A DNA stretch of 51,603 nucleotides, from positions 1-51,603 of the forward strand of contig CAUJIM010000014.1 of the NCBI GenBank assembly GCA_963205335.1, read 5' to 3'. Origin of the DNA: Pseudomonadota bacterium. GTDB taxonomy: Bacteria > Pseudomonadota > Gammaproteobacteria > Burkholderiales > Burkholderiaceae_C. Position numbers and translations under genes: made by a program. Numbering within the stretch: position 1 is the first letter of the stretch; each line of letters opens with the position of its first letter. Below, in pieces: positions 8,625 to 16,159 of this stretch. Under the pieces are notes generated by a model. That model did not search any database. It had not been told where the DNA came from and was given only the letters and a program-made list of their open reading frames with translations.

Positions 8625-9261
8625 TTTGCTTCTCCAAAGATAGCGAATCATCGAGCAGCTGCGCACGCAAACCTTGAAAAAGCTCGCGGTAGGCGCGGCC
8701 CTTGCGCGGGGCCAGGCCCTGCGAGACCTCCGCGGCGCTGGCGGGCGGGTTGTCCTTGCGCGCCTGGCGGATCAGCGTGCGCAGGCGCTGGATGTCGCTG
8801 CCGGGGTGCTCGGCCAGCCAGGCGGCGAGGGCGTCGTCGCCCGCCAGCAGGCGCTCGCGCCAGTGCTCGGCCTGGTGCAGGGCCAGGGTCTCCTGCGCGT
8901 GGCCTGCGCGGTCCTGGTTGACGCTGCCGCGCACGCGCGCCAGGGTCTCCTCGTCCAGCCGCCGCATCAGCTTGCCCACCAGCTGCATCTGCCGGCGCCG
9001 CCCTTCGAAGGCGGTGATGCGCCTGGCCTCGGCCAGCGCGTCCAGCAGCTTTTCCGGCAGCTGGAGCTGGCCGAGCCGGTCGGGGTTGAGCGCCAGCAGG
9101 GCGCTGCCCAGCTCTTGCACCTCGGTGCTTTCGCGCTTGCGATCGGTCTTGCTGGCACCGGCCGTGCCGCGCAGCTCGGCCTTGAACTGCTCGTCGAGCT
9201 CGCTGCCCTCGGCGACGAATTGGCCCTTGACGTAATAGCCTTTGACGAATTTGCGGGGCAT
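8617..9261 (-). CDS. darP: DarP/YjgA family ribosome-associated protein (DUF615)
   Basis: The 214-residue protein starts MPRKFVKGYYVKGQFVAEGS and contains SKTDRKRE and LPEKLLDAL, features of the YjgA/DarP family. The C-terminus has QRLRTLIRQARKD and YRELFQGLR. Known role: E. coli YjgA associates with late 50S assembly intermediates. The ATG at 9259-9261 fits the conserved basic start. It is divergent from pmbA, a very common arrangement, and its stop overlaps the mog start. Confidence 0.92.
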   Translation of the reverse strand: MPRKFVKGYYVKGQFVAEGSELDEQFKAELRGTAGASKTDRKRESTEVQELGSALLALNPDRLGQLQLPEKLLDALAEARRITAFEGRRRQMQLVGKLMRRLDEETLARVRGSVNQDRAGHAQETLALHQAEHWRERLLAGDDALAAWLAEHPGSDIQRLRTLIRQARKDNPPASAAEVSQGLAPRKGRAYRELFQGLRAQLLDDSLSLEKQND

Positions 9262-9326
9262 GGAAGGTCGAAAAATCAGGTGCGCGCACTGCGGCGTGCA
9301 GGGCGCCAAGTATCATAGCCGCCGCC

Positions 9327-10736
9327 ATGAAAACATCTTCCCGAGCGGCGCGCGGACGCGCCGGCACCGCGCCGCAAGCCGGCTTCAGCTACTCCCGCGC
9401 TTTCTTCGAAGACCTGGTGGACCAGGCGCTCGCGCATGCGAAAAAACTCGGCGCCACCGACGCCGGGGCCGACGCTTCGGAGGGCTGCGGCCTGTCCGTC
9501 AGCGTGCGCCGCGGGCAGCTCGAGAACGTCGAGCGCAACCGCGACAAGTCCCTGGGCGTGACGGTGTACCTCGGCCAGCGCCGGGGCAACGCCAACACCT
9601 CGGACTTTTCGCCCGCGGCCGTGCGCCGGACGGTGCAGGCGGCCTACGACATCGCGCGCTTCACCGCCGAAGACCCGATGGCGGGCCTGCCCGACGCCGA
9701 CGACATCGCGCCGCAGGACGCGCAGCCCGACCTCGCGCTGTTCCACCCCTGGGCGGTCACGAGCGAGGCGGCGGCCGCGCTGGCGCTGGAATGCGAAGCG
9801 GCGGCCCTGCAGACGCACCGGCGCATCACCAACAGCGAGGGCGCGGGCGTGTCGGCGCAGCAAAGCCATTTCTTCAGCGCGCACACGCGCGGCTTTCGCG
9901 GCGGCTACGCCAGCTCGCGCCACAGCATCTCGGTGGCGCCGATCGCGTCGGCGCCAGGGCGCCGGGGCGAGATGCAGCGCGATGCCTGGTACAGCTCCGA
10001 GCGCGACGCGGCCAACCTGGCCACGCCCGCGGCCGTCGGGCGCTACGCGGCCGAGCGGGCGCTGTCGCGGCTGGGCGGGCGCAAGATCGCCACGACCGAA
10101 TGCCCGGTGCTGTTCGAGTCGCCGCTGGCCGCCGGCCTGCTCGGCAGCTTTGCGCAGGCGGTGAGCGGCGGCGCGCTCTATCGCAAGAGCAGCTTCCTGC
10201 TCGATTCGCTGGGCAGGCAGGTTTTTCCCCGGCACATCGACATCGCCGAAGACCCGTTCGTCATCGGCGGCAAGGGCAGCGCGCCGTTCGACGACGAAGG
10301 CGTGCGCGTGGCGCCGCGCCGCGTGGTCGAGGGCGGGCGCGTGGCGGGCTACTTCCTGTCGAGCTATTCGGCGCGCAAGCTGGGCATGCGCACCACGGGC
10401 AACGCGGGCGGCTCGCACAACCTCACGCTCGCCTCGCGCCGCACGCGGCCCGGGGACGACCTGCGCGAGATGCTGCGCAAGCTTGGCACCGGGCTGTTCG
10501 TGATCGAACTCATGGGCCAGGGCGTGAACTACGTGACCGGCGACTATTCGCGCGGCGCCAGCGGCTTCTGGGTGGAAAACGGCGAGATCGCCTACCCGGT
10601 GCAGGAAATCACCATCGCGGGCAACCTCAAGGCCATGTTCAAGGGCATCGAGGCCGTTGGCGCCGACACCTACGCCTACGGCGCCAAGACCGTGGGCTCG
10701 GTCCTCGTCAACCGGATGACCGTGGCGGGGAGCTGA
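9327..10736 (+). CDS. pmbA: Metalloprotease PmbA (TldE)
   Basis: The 469-residue PmbA/TldE protein has SEGCGLSVSVRRGQLENVERN near the N-terminus, the central RRITNSEGAGVSAQQSHFF, and the C-terminal FVIELMGQGVNYVTGDYSRGASGFWVENGEI. It pairs with TldD to form a protease that degrades unfolded peptides and, in some hosts, matures peptide antibiotics. TldE itself lacks the HExxxH metal site, and none is visible here. tldD is not in the window. It is divergent from darP with a 65-bp gap. Confidence 0.95.
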   Translation: MKTSSRAARGRAGTAPQAGFSYSRAFFEDLVDQALAHAKKLGATDAGADASEGCGLSVSVRRGQLENVERNRDKSLGVTVYLGQRRGNANTSDFSPAAVRRTVQAAYDIARFTAEDPMAGLPDADDIAPQDAQPDLALFHPWAVTSEAAAALALECEAAALQTHRRITNSEGAGVSAQQSHFFSAHTRGFRGGYASSRHSISVAPIASAPGRRGEMQRDAWYSSERDAANLATPAAVGRYAAERALSRLGGRKIATTECPVLFESPLAAGLLGSFAQAVSGGALYRKSSFLLDSLGRQVFPRHIDIAEDPFVIGGKGSAPFDDEGVRVAPRRVVEGGRVAGYFLSSYSARKLGMRTTGNAGGSHNLTLASRRTRPGDDLREMLRKLGTGLFVIELMGQGVNYVTGDYSRGASGFWVENGEIAYPVQEITIAGNLKAMFKGIEAVGADTYAYGAKTVGSVLVNRMTVAGS

Positions 10737-10764
10737 CCGGCCGGCCCCGCGCCGCCGCCGCGGG

Positions 10765-11007
10765 TCAGCGCCGGCGCTGGTTCTTGCCGACTTCGTTGCC
10801 GATCAGCGCGCCCGCCGCGGCGCCCCCGATCGTGCCCAGGGTGCTGCCGAAGATGACATTCCCTGCGGCGCCGCCCACCACGGCACCGACGCCGGTGCCG
10901 ATCTGGGCGTTCGTCGGCGGCGTAGAGCAGCCGGCGCCCGCCAGTGCGGCGAGCAGGATGGCGGCGCTCAGGTGGCGTGTGCGGGAGCGATGGCTGGATG
11001 CGTTCAT
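10765..11007 (-). CDS. Glycine-zipper lipoprotein, small
   Basis: The 80-residue protein has a basic N-region (HRSRTRH), a hydrophobic stretch and a lipobox-like end AGAGC with Cys27 as the likely lipidated residue. The mature part is a glycine zipper (IGTGVGAVVGGAAGN, LGTIGGAAAGALIGNEVG) ending in NQRRR. This resembles the OmpA-less YMGG/glycine-zipper 2TM family found in Gram-negative envelopes. The exact function is unknown. The -3 lipobox position is Gly rather than Leu, which is slightly atypical. The ATG at 11005-11007 is the start that gives a signal peptide of normal length. It converges with pmbA. Confidence 0.8.
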   Translation of the reverse strand: MNASSHRSRTRHLSAAILLAALAGAGCSTPPTNAQIGTGVGAVVGGAAGNVIFGSTLGTIGGAAAGALIGNEVGKNQRRR

Positions 11008-11225
11008 GGTTTTGCAGGCAAGGCAGTGCTGGCGAGCCTGCATGATGGCCGTTCCTGGGCGGGCCCATGTCACAAGAAGCAGCCAGCCGCGGGATGCGGG
11101 CGGCGTGGCCCCGGGGGCGCCGGCAGCGCCCTGCGGCAGGGGACTGCCGGGCCAGGGGCGGGCGCGCTGCGCTGCGGCTCGTGCTACGCGCAGTCACCGC
11201 CGTTACAAGTGATGTGCCGGGCCGT

Positions 11226-12209
11226 TCAGTCGAGCGGCACAATGCGGATCGAGGACGGCCCGCCGGACGTCTCGGCCGCCACCGCCGCGAACAGGCGCTT
11301 GTTGGCCGCGTCCAGGGCCACGCCGCGGATGCCCGGCCAGCCGGTGGCCAGTGTCTTGGTCGCGCCGGTCGCCGAGTTCACCGCATACAGCGTGCCGTTG
11401 CCGCCGCCGAAGTACAGCGTGCGATCGGCCCCTGCCGTCATGAGATCGAGGCTGTCGGAGGAGGTGAACTCCGCGACGACGCGCCCGTCCTCGGCCGTGG
11501 CCGGCGTTGCGCGCACGGCGGCCAGCGAGTAGGCCAGGACCTTGCCGGTACCTTGGTCGGACACGAACAGATCGTCGCCCACCACCGCTATTCCGGCGGG
11601 CTTGCTCAGGCCGGTGATCAGGTCCTGCTCGCTCGCTGTCGCGCCGGCATCGAGCGTCAGTTGGCTGATGATGCCGCTCGGGCCGGAGCCGCCGCCCCGG
11701 AACCAGCCGTCGATCAGCTTGCCGTCGGCCGTGGGCGTGATGGCGATGCGCCGGCGGTCGCCGGCCAGCCCCGTCAGGTTGTAGGGCTTGCCCGCCTTGG
11801 GCGCGGCAACCACCGTGCCATAGCTGCCGAAGCCGAAGCGCGTGGTGTAGAGGTTGCCGTCCGCCGCGCGTGTCACCTGGCCCAGCGTGGTGCGCTGGCC
11901 TTCCTCCATGGCCGGGAGCTGGTAGGCGACGGAGAACTTGTCGTCGCCGTCCCAGGTCTTGATGGCGTTGACGCTCGCTTCGTCGTCGGTCAGGTACAGC
12001 CTGGACGCCGTGGGGTCCCAGTACAGCCCGTTGAGCTTGGCCTGGACCTCGATCGTGGTCGGACCGCGGTCGACGACGACTTCCTCCTCGTCGCTGCCGC
12101 CGCAGGCGGTGAGCGCCAGCAGCGCCATCGACGTCGCCAGCGCTGCGCATGCGGTGCGCATCCATGCCCCGCCGCGCGTGGTGGGGGAAAGAAAGGAGTT
12201 CGGGTTCAT
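11226..12209 (-). CDS. Putative beta-propeller-like lipoprotein, function unknown
   Basis: The 327-residue protein has a lipoprotein signal ending LLALTACGGSD (Cys36) followed by acidic EEEVVVD. The mature part contains repeated blade-like segments (KLNGLYWDPTASRLYLTDD, KPAGIAVVGDDLFVSDQGTGKVLAYS, DRTLYFGGGNGTLYAVNSATG, IRGVALDAANKRLFAA), suggesting an NHL/SMP-30-like propeller. I do not recognise a specific family. The ATG at 12207-12209 has AAAGAGG at proper spacing; an internal ATG at 12159-12161 would also leave a usable signal peptide. It is divergent from the MbnH-like di-heme gene and shares its 102-bp AT-rich promoter region, suggesting joint regulation. Confidence 0.8.
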   Translation of the reverse strand: MNPNSFLSPTTRGGAWMRTACAALATSMALLALTACGGSDEEEVVVDRGPTTIEVQAKLNGLYWDPTASRLYLTDDEASVNAIKTWDGDDKFSVAYQLPAMEEGQRTTLGQVTRAADGNLYTTRFGFGSYGTVVAAPKAGKPYNLTGLAGDRRRIAITPTADGKLIDGWFRGGGSGPSGIISQLTLDAGATASEQDLITGLSKPAGIAVVGDDLFVSDQGTGKVLAYSLAAVRATPATAEDGRVVAEFTSSDSLDLMTAGADRTLYFGGGNGTLYAVNSATGATKTLATGWPGIRGVALDAANKRLFAAVAAETSGGPSSIRIVPLD

Positions 12210-12230
12210 GCGGGGCCTCTTTCGAAGGGG

Positions 12231-12259
12231 TTGGAGAATTGCGAACGCACCGCTATTCT
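12231..12259 (+). promoter_or_regulatory. Predicted sigma-70 promoter for the MbnH-like gene
   Basis: TTGGAG (12231-12236), a 17-bp spacer and TATTCT (12254-12259) form a fair sigma-70 promoter placed 52 bp before the ATG of the di-heme gene. This lies in one of the few AT-rich patches of the region. The -10 overlaps the left arm of the palindrome at 12251-12273. Confidence 0.55.
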
Positions 12260-12273
12260 ATTAATGAATAGCG
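12251..12273. promoter_or_regulatory. Operator-like palindrome between divergent genes
   Basis: CGCTATTC-N7-GAATAGCG is a perfect 8-bp inverted repeat with the AT-rich spacer TATTAAT. It covers the predicted -10 and start point of the di-heme gene, and lies between it and the divergent lipoprotein gene. It is placed as a repressor site would be. The binding protein is unknown, and no regulator gene is adjacent. Confidence 0.6.
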
Positions 12274-12311
12274 ATATACGAATTCGGACCACACCCGCGA
12301 GGAACCCCGCC

Positions 12312-13478
12312 ATGCCTCTTGTCCCGCTCGGCCGCGCCGCCCTGCTGTCCTGCACCCTGCTCCTGCTGGCCAGCGCCTGCGGTGGCGGCAGTGATGCAGC
12401 CCTGCCGTCCGACCCCGCGGATTGGACCTGGTCGCTGCCGGCCGGCTTCGCGCCGCCGGTGGTGCCGGCCGACAACCCGATGAACGCTGCCAAGGTGGAC
12501 TTGGGACGCCGCCTGTTTTACGACACGCGCCTGTCGGTGAACGGCACGCAGGCCTGCGCCGGCTGCCATACGCAGGGCCTGGCCTTTGCCGATGGCCGCG
12601 CCGTGGCGCGCGGCGCCACGGGGCAGAACCACCCGCGCAACGCGCCCGGCCTGTTCAATGCCGCCTACCAGGCCACGCTGGACTGGGCCAACCCGGCACC
12701 GCGCACGCTGGAGCAGCAGATGCACACGCCGCTGTTCGGCGAGCAGCCGGTCGAGTTGGGCGTGAACGACGCCAATCGCGCCGCCATCCTGCAGCGCCTG
12801 AAGGACGACGCGCAGTACCCGGCGCGCTTCGCCAGCGCCTTCGGCGGCCCGATCCAGTGGGACAACGTGGTCAAGGCCATCGCCGCCTTCGAGCGCACGC
12901 TGGTGTCGGGCGGCAGCCGCTACGACCAGGCGCGGGCCGGCACGGCCACGCTGAGCGACAGCGAGCGGCGCGGGCTGGCGCTGTTCTTCGGCGAGCAGGG
13001 GCAGGCGCATTGCGTGCAGTGCCACGGCGGCCCCAACCTGGGCGGCGGTGCCTTCGTGAGCAGCGAAGGCAGCGTGGGCGGGTCGGGCTTCTACAACATT
13101 GGCCTGTTCAACATCGGCGGCACCGGCGCCTATCCGGCGGGCAGCCAGGGGCTGATCGAATTCACCGGCCGGCCCGAGGACATGGGCAAGTTCCGCGCGC
13201 CCAGCCTGCGCAACGTGGCGCTGACCGCGCCCTATCTGCACGACGGCAGCGCCGTCACGCTGGAGGCGGTGGTGGCGCTGCACGCCGATGGCGGTCGCGT
13301 CTTCGGTCCCGGCCCGTACACCGGTGACGGCCGCGCCAGCCCGTACAAGGATCCGCTGATCGACCGGATCGGCATCGGCGCGCAGGACCAGGCCGACCTG
13401 GTTGCCTTTCTCAGGACGCTCACCGACGAGGCCGTGGTCAACGACGTGCGCTTCGCCGACCCGTTCGCCCGGCCATGA
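12312..13478 (+). CDS. MbnH-like di-heme enzyme (cytochrome c peroxidase / MauG superfamily)
   Basis: The 388-residue periplasmic lipoprotein has signal LLLLASACGGG (Cys23). Two c-type haem motifs are CAGCH (82-86) and CVQCH (234-238). Between them are LGRRLFYDTRLSVNGTQ, NHPRNAPGLFNAAY, LDWANPAPRTLEQQM and PLFGEQPVELG, the pattern I associate with the MXAN_0977/MbnH di-heme family rather than classical CcpA. Known for MbnH: oxidation of a Trp in its partner MbnP to kynurenine, making a copper site. No MbnP-like four-Cys protein is visible here. The ATG at 12312 has AGGA upstream; an ATG at 12265 would place residues before the signal. Its stop overlaps the next gene (ATGA). Confidence 0.85.
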   Translation: MPLVPLGRAALLSCTLLLLASACGGGSDAALPSDPADWTWSLPAGFAPPVVPADNPMNAAKVDLGRRLFYDTRLSVNGTQACAGCHTQGLAFADGRAVARGATGQNHPRNAPGLFNAAYQATLDWANPAPRTLEQQMHTPLFGEQPVELGVNDANRAAILQRLKDDAQYPARFASAFGGPIQWDNVVKAIAAFERTLVSGGSRYDQARAGTATLSDSERRGLALFFGEQGQAHCVQCHGGPNLGGGAFVSSEGSVGGSGFYNIGLFNIGGTGAYPAGSQGLIEFTGRPEDMGKFRAPSLRNVALTAPYLHDGSAVTLEAVVALHADGGRVFGPGPYTGDGRASPYKDPLIDRIGIGAQDQADLVAFLRTLTDEAVVNDVRFADPFARP

Positions 13479-13960
13479 CGCCCGACCCCATCACCATGCG
13501 CCCCATAGGCGTGATCCGCAGCCCCTTCCGCGCCACGCAGGGCATGCCCATCCAGACCGTGGCCGCGGCCGCCGCCGAGGGCGAGCTGGAGGTGCTGGAG
13601 GAGTTCGCGCCGGGGCTGCGCGACATCGAGGGCTTCGAGTACCTGATCCTGCTCACGCACCTGCACCAGGCGACGGAAAAGCTGGAGGTGGTGCCGTTCA
13701 TGGACACGGTGGGCCACGGCGTCTTCGCCACCCGCGCGCCGGCGCGGCCCAACCGCATCGGCCTGTCCATCGTGCGGCTGCTGGCGCTGCAGGGCCGCGT
13801 GCTGCGCTTCGCGGGCAACGACATGCTCGACGGCACGCCGGTGCTGGACATCAAGCCCTACGTGCCGCTGCTCGACGTGCGGGCGACCGAGCGCATCGGC
13901 TGGTTCGCCCAGGGCCTGCAGCGCCTGCCGTCCACGCTGGCGGATGACCGGATGAAATGA
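13475..13960 (+). CDS. trmO: TrmO/TsaA-family tRNA (N6-threonylcarbamoyladenosine37-N6)-methyltransferase
   Basis: The 161-residue TsaA/TrmO domain protein has PIGVIRSPF (10-18) near the N-terminus and ATRAPARPNRIGLSIVRLL (85-103), the SAM-binding and signature region, followed by GNDMLDGTPVLDIKPYVP. It corresponds to the single-domain form; E. coli TrmO (~235 aa) has an extra C-terminal domain. Known role: N6-methylation of t6A37 in tRNA-Thr. The ATG at 13475 overlaps the stop of the di-heme gene (ATGA), so translation is coupled; an internal ATG at 13496 sits right before the conserved start. The pairing with a periplasmic haem enzyme is odd. Confidence 0.85.
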   Translation: MTPDPITMRPIGVIRSPFRATQGMPIQTVAAAAAEGELEVLEEFAPGLRDIEGFEYLILLTHLHQATEKLEVVPFMDTVGHGVFATRAPARPNRIGLSIVRLLALQGRVLRFAGNDMLDGTPVLDIKPYVPLLDVRATERIGWFAQGLQRLPSTLADDRMK

Positions 13961-13970
13961 TTACCCGTCA

Positions 13971-14015
13971 AATTGGCCTCAGGCGCTTGTACAGCAAGCG
14001 CTGGCAGCTACGGAA
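13971..14015 (+). repeat. Intergenic hairpin repeat, copy 3
   Basis: The core GCGCTTG-N5-CAAGCGC is at 13983-14001, preceded by TTGGCCTCA and followed by TGGCAGCTACGGAA. It lies directly after the trmO stop and same-sense with it. It is a clear member of the dispersed repeat family. Confidence 0.75.
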
Positions 14016-14064
14016 ATAGGGTGTATGGAGGAGCGGCGGGATTCGTTCTGCTACGCTCCCCGCC

Positions 14065-14763
14065 ATGCGCAACGCCATCGACTTCAGCTCCTGGCAGGGC
14101 CTGCTGTCCACGCTGCTGGGGCTGGTCTTCGTGACGGCCGTGGCCGTGGGCATCCGGCTGCTGGTGATGCAGCGCCTGCAGCAGCGCCGCGAGCGCCAGA
14201 ACCGCCAGATCAACGAGCGGCTGAAGACGCTGATCGCCGCCTACAAGACCCTGGGCGGCTCCTTCACGGGCAACCTGGCGGTGGACCCGCGCCACGCGCG
14301 CGAGCTGCGCGCGCAGGCTGCGGCCGGGGCAGCAGCCGATGCGCCGGAGGGCGATGCCGAGCGCAAGCGCCGCATCCGCGACGCGGTGGAGGCCGCGCTG
14401 TCCGACGTGATGCTGCTGGGCACGGCCGAGCAGGTGCGGCTGGCCGTGCAGGCCGCGGGCGACATGGTCGCCGGACGCCAGATCGAGACGGCCGCGCTGG
14501 TGGTGTCGCTGCGCGACTTCATCCGCGAGGTGCTGGAGCTGGATGCCGTGCCCGCCGGCCTGGCGATCCCCAAGCAGGGCCCGGTGCGCAGCCCGGCGGC
14601 GGGCGGGCGCGGCGGCGGCGCGAACGCGGGCGGCGGTGCCGGTGGAGGAGGGGGCGGCGCCGGTGCCGGCGGCATGGCGGCGCGCGGCGCGCTGGGCCTG
14701 GGCGCGGGCCGGATCGGGCAGGACGACGACGCGCCGGCCGGGCCGGATGCGCATGGGTCCTGA
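14065..14763 (+). CDS. Unrecognised single-pass membrane protein with Gly-rich tail
   Basis: The 232-residue protein is not a family I recognise. Residues ~12-35 form one membrane segment (LLSTLLGLVFVTAVAVGIRLLV), followed by a basic, probably coiled helix (RLQQRRERQNRQINERLKTL). A helical middle region (RRIRDAVEAALSDVMLLGTAEQVRLAVQAAGDMVAG, SLRDFIREVLELD) looks like a folded domain. The last ~50 residues are Gly/Ala-rich (around 180-210), then acidic (QDDDAPAG). Codon use matches the surroundings and the helices look authentic, so a real gene is likely. It is flanked by repeat copies on both sides. Confidence 0.7.
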   Translation: MRNAIDFSSWQGLLSTLLGLVFVTAVAVGIRLLVMQRLQQRRERQNRQINERLKTLIAAYKTLGGSFTGNLAVDPRHARELRAQAAAGAAADAPEGDAERKRRIRDAVEAALSDVMLLGTAEQVRLAVQAAGDMVAGRQIETAALVVSLRDFIREVLELDAVPAGLAIPKQGPVRSPAAGGRGGGANAGGGAGGGGGGAGAGGMAARGALGLGAGRIGQDDDAPAGPDAHGS

Positions 14764-14796
14764 GCCGCGCCGGGCGGCGGCGTGATCCGGTAAAAA

Positions 14797-14837
14797 AGGC
14801 CGCCAGCCCCTGTGTGGAAAGCGCCGAAAGCTACGGA
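14797..14837 (+). repeat. Degenerate intergenic hairpin repeat, copy 4
   Basis: A 41-nt stretch aligns without gaps to copy 3 (13975-14015 region), with 29 of 41 positions identical by hand, including the ends GGCC and AGCTACGGAA. The hairpin arms are eroded. Confidence 0.5.
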
Positions 14838-14861
14838 AGAAAGAGCGCAGGCGGCCTGGCG

Positions 14862-15027
14862 CTCAGAAGGTGTGAATGAACCGCGCGTGCCCGAAAGGAT
14901 CGCCAAAACCCGCCCGCTCAAGGCGCAAAGCGCAGACGTAGCGGGGGCTACGGCGAGCATTTGCGCTGCCTCCCGGGCGGGTTTTGGCGGTCAAGGCGGG
15001 CATGAGGGGTTCGTTCACGCCTTCTCA
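14862..15027. repeat. 166-bp imperfect inverted repeat between convergent genes
   Basis: Two ~80-nt arms face each other around GTAGCGGGGGCTAC (14938-14951). Matching blocks include AGAAGG.GTGAA.GAAC, TGCCCG and CCAAAACCCGCCCG on the left, each found as reverse complement on the right, roughly three-quarters identical by eye. The right end includes the stop codon of the tartrate/malate dehydrogenase. Transcribed from either side it would form a long hairpin. It could be a bidirectional terminator, a MITE-like element or a structured RNA. Confidence 0.8.
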
Positions 15028-16113
15028 GCCCTTGGCGATCCGCTCCGCGATGGCTTCGCCCACCTGCGTGGTGCTGGCCGTGCCGCCCAGGTCCGGCGTG
15101 CGCGGGCCGCTCTGGAGGGTCTCCTCGATGGCCGCCACGATGGCGTCGTGCGCCGCGCGGCCGGCGCCCTGGCCGTGGGTGAGGAAGTCCAGCATCAGCG
15201 CGCCCGACCAGACCATGGCGATCGGGTTGGCGATGCCCTGGCCGTAGATGTCGGGCGCCGATCCGTGCACCGGCTCGAACAGGCTGGGAAAGCGCCGCTC
15301 GGGGTTCAGGTTGGCCGAGGGTGCCAGGCCGATGGTGCCGGTGGTCGCGGGGCCGAGGTCGGAGAGGATGTCGCCGAACAGGTTGGTCGCGGCCACCACG
15401 TCGAAGCGCTCCGGCTGCAGCACGAAGCGCGCGGTGAGGATGTCGATGTGGTGCTTCTCCCAGGCGACGCCGGGGTAGTGCCGCGCCATCGCTTCGGCCT
15501 GGCTGTCCCACCACGGCATGCTGATCGCGATGCCGTTGCTCTTGGTGGCGAGCGACAGGTGCTTTTTCGGGCGGCTTTGCGCCAGCTCGAACGCGAACTT
15601 CAGCAGCCGCTCGGCACCCACGCGCGAATAGACCGATTCCTGCACCACGATCTCGCGCTCGGTGCCCTCGAACATCACGCCGCCCAGCGCCGTGTACTCG
15701 CCCTCGGTGTTCTCGCGCACCACGAGGTAGTCGATGTCGCCCGGTTGCTTGCCCGCGAGCGGGCAGGGCACGCCGTCGAACAGCCGCACCGGCCGCAGGT
15801 TGACGTACTGGTCGAACTCGCGGCGGAACTTGAGCAGGCTGCCCCAGAGCGAGACGTGGTCCGGCACCGTCGCGGGCCAGCCGACGGCGCCGAAGTAGAT
15901 CGCGTCCATGCCCGCGAGCTGCGGCTTCCAGTCGGCGGGCATCATGTCGCCGTGCCGGGCGTAGTAGTCGTAGTGCGCCCAGTCGAAGGGGTGCAGTTCC
16001 AGGCCGATGCCGAAGCGCCGGGCCGCGGCCTGCACGGCGCGCAGGCCTTCGGGCATGACCTCGCGGCCGATGCCGTCGCCGGCGATCACGGCGATCCGAA
16101 ATGGTTTTTGCAT
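15025..16113 (-). CDS. ttuC: Tartrate / D-malate dehydrogenase (isopropylmalate dehydrogenase family)
   Basis: The 362-residue beta-decarboxylating dehydrogenase starts MQKPFRIAVIAGDGIGREV (GDGIG 12-16). The substrate helix has LLKFRREFDQYVNLRPVRLF, and VVRENTEGEYTALGG, TKSNGIA and NLFGDILSDL carry the isocitrate/isopropylmalate-family metal and substrate residues. FEPVHGSAPDIYGQGIANP is the NAD loop. YYARHGDMMPADW and the overall pattern fit the tartrate/D-malate branch rather than leuB, which would be ~355 aa and in a leu operon. It oxidises D-malate or tartrate with NAD. The exact substrate is uncertain. It follows yqeY with a repeat in the 46-bp gap. Confidence 0.87.
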   Translation of the reverse strand: MQKPFRIAVIAGDGIGREVMPEGLRAVQAAARRFGIGLELHPFDWAHYDYYARHGDMMPADWKPQLAGMDAIYFGAVGWPATVPDHVSLWGSLLKFRREFDQYVNLRPVRLFDGVPCPLAGKQPGDIDYLVVRENTEGEYTALGGVMFEGTEREIVVQESVYSRVGAERLLKFAFELAQSRPKKHLSLATKSNGIAISMPWWDSQAEAMARHYPGVAWEKHHIDILTARFVLQPERFDVVAATNLFGDILSDLGPATTGTIGLAPSANLNPERRFPSLFEPVHGSAPDIYGQGIANPIAMVWSGALMLDFLTHGQGAGRAAHDAIVAAIEETLQSGPRTPDLGGTASTTQVGEAIAERIAKG

Positions 16114-16159
16114 GAAAAGTGGCCTGGAGGCAGGCGCAGCAAGCGCGAGCAGCTATCGT
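16114..16159 (-). repeat. Intergenic hairpin repeat, copy 5 (arm eroded)
   Basis: On the minus strand it reads GATAGCTGCTCGCGCTTGCT, then degenerate sequence ending AGGCCACTTTTC just before the dehydrogenase ATG. One hairpin arm is clear and the other has drifted. It fills the whole gap between yqeY and the dehydrogenase gene. Confidence 0.6.

Noticed and set aside
11067-12311. In-frame extension upstream of the di-heme enzyme
   Set aside because: It is antisense to the propeller-like lipoprotein and would place ~400 residues before a clear lipoprotein signal peptide.
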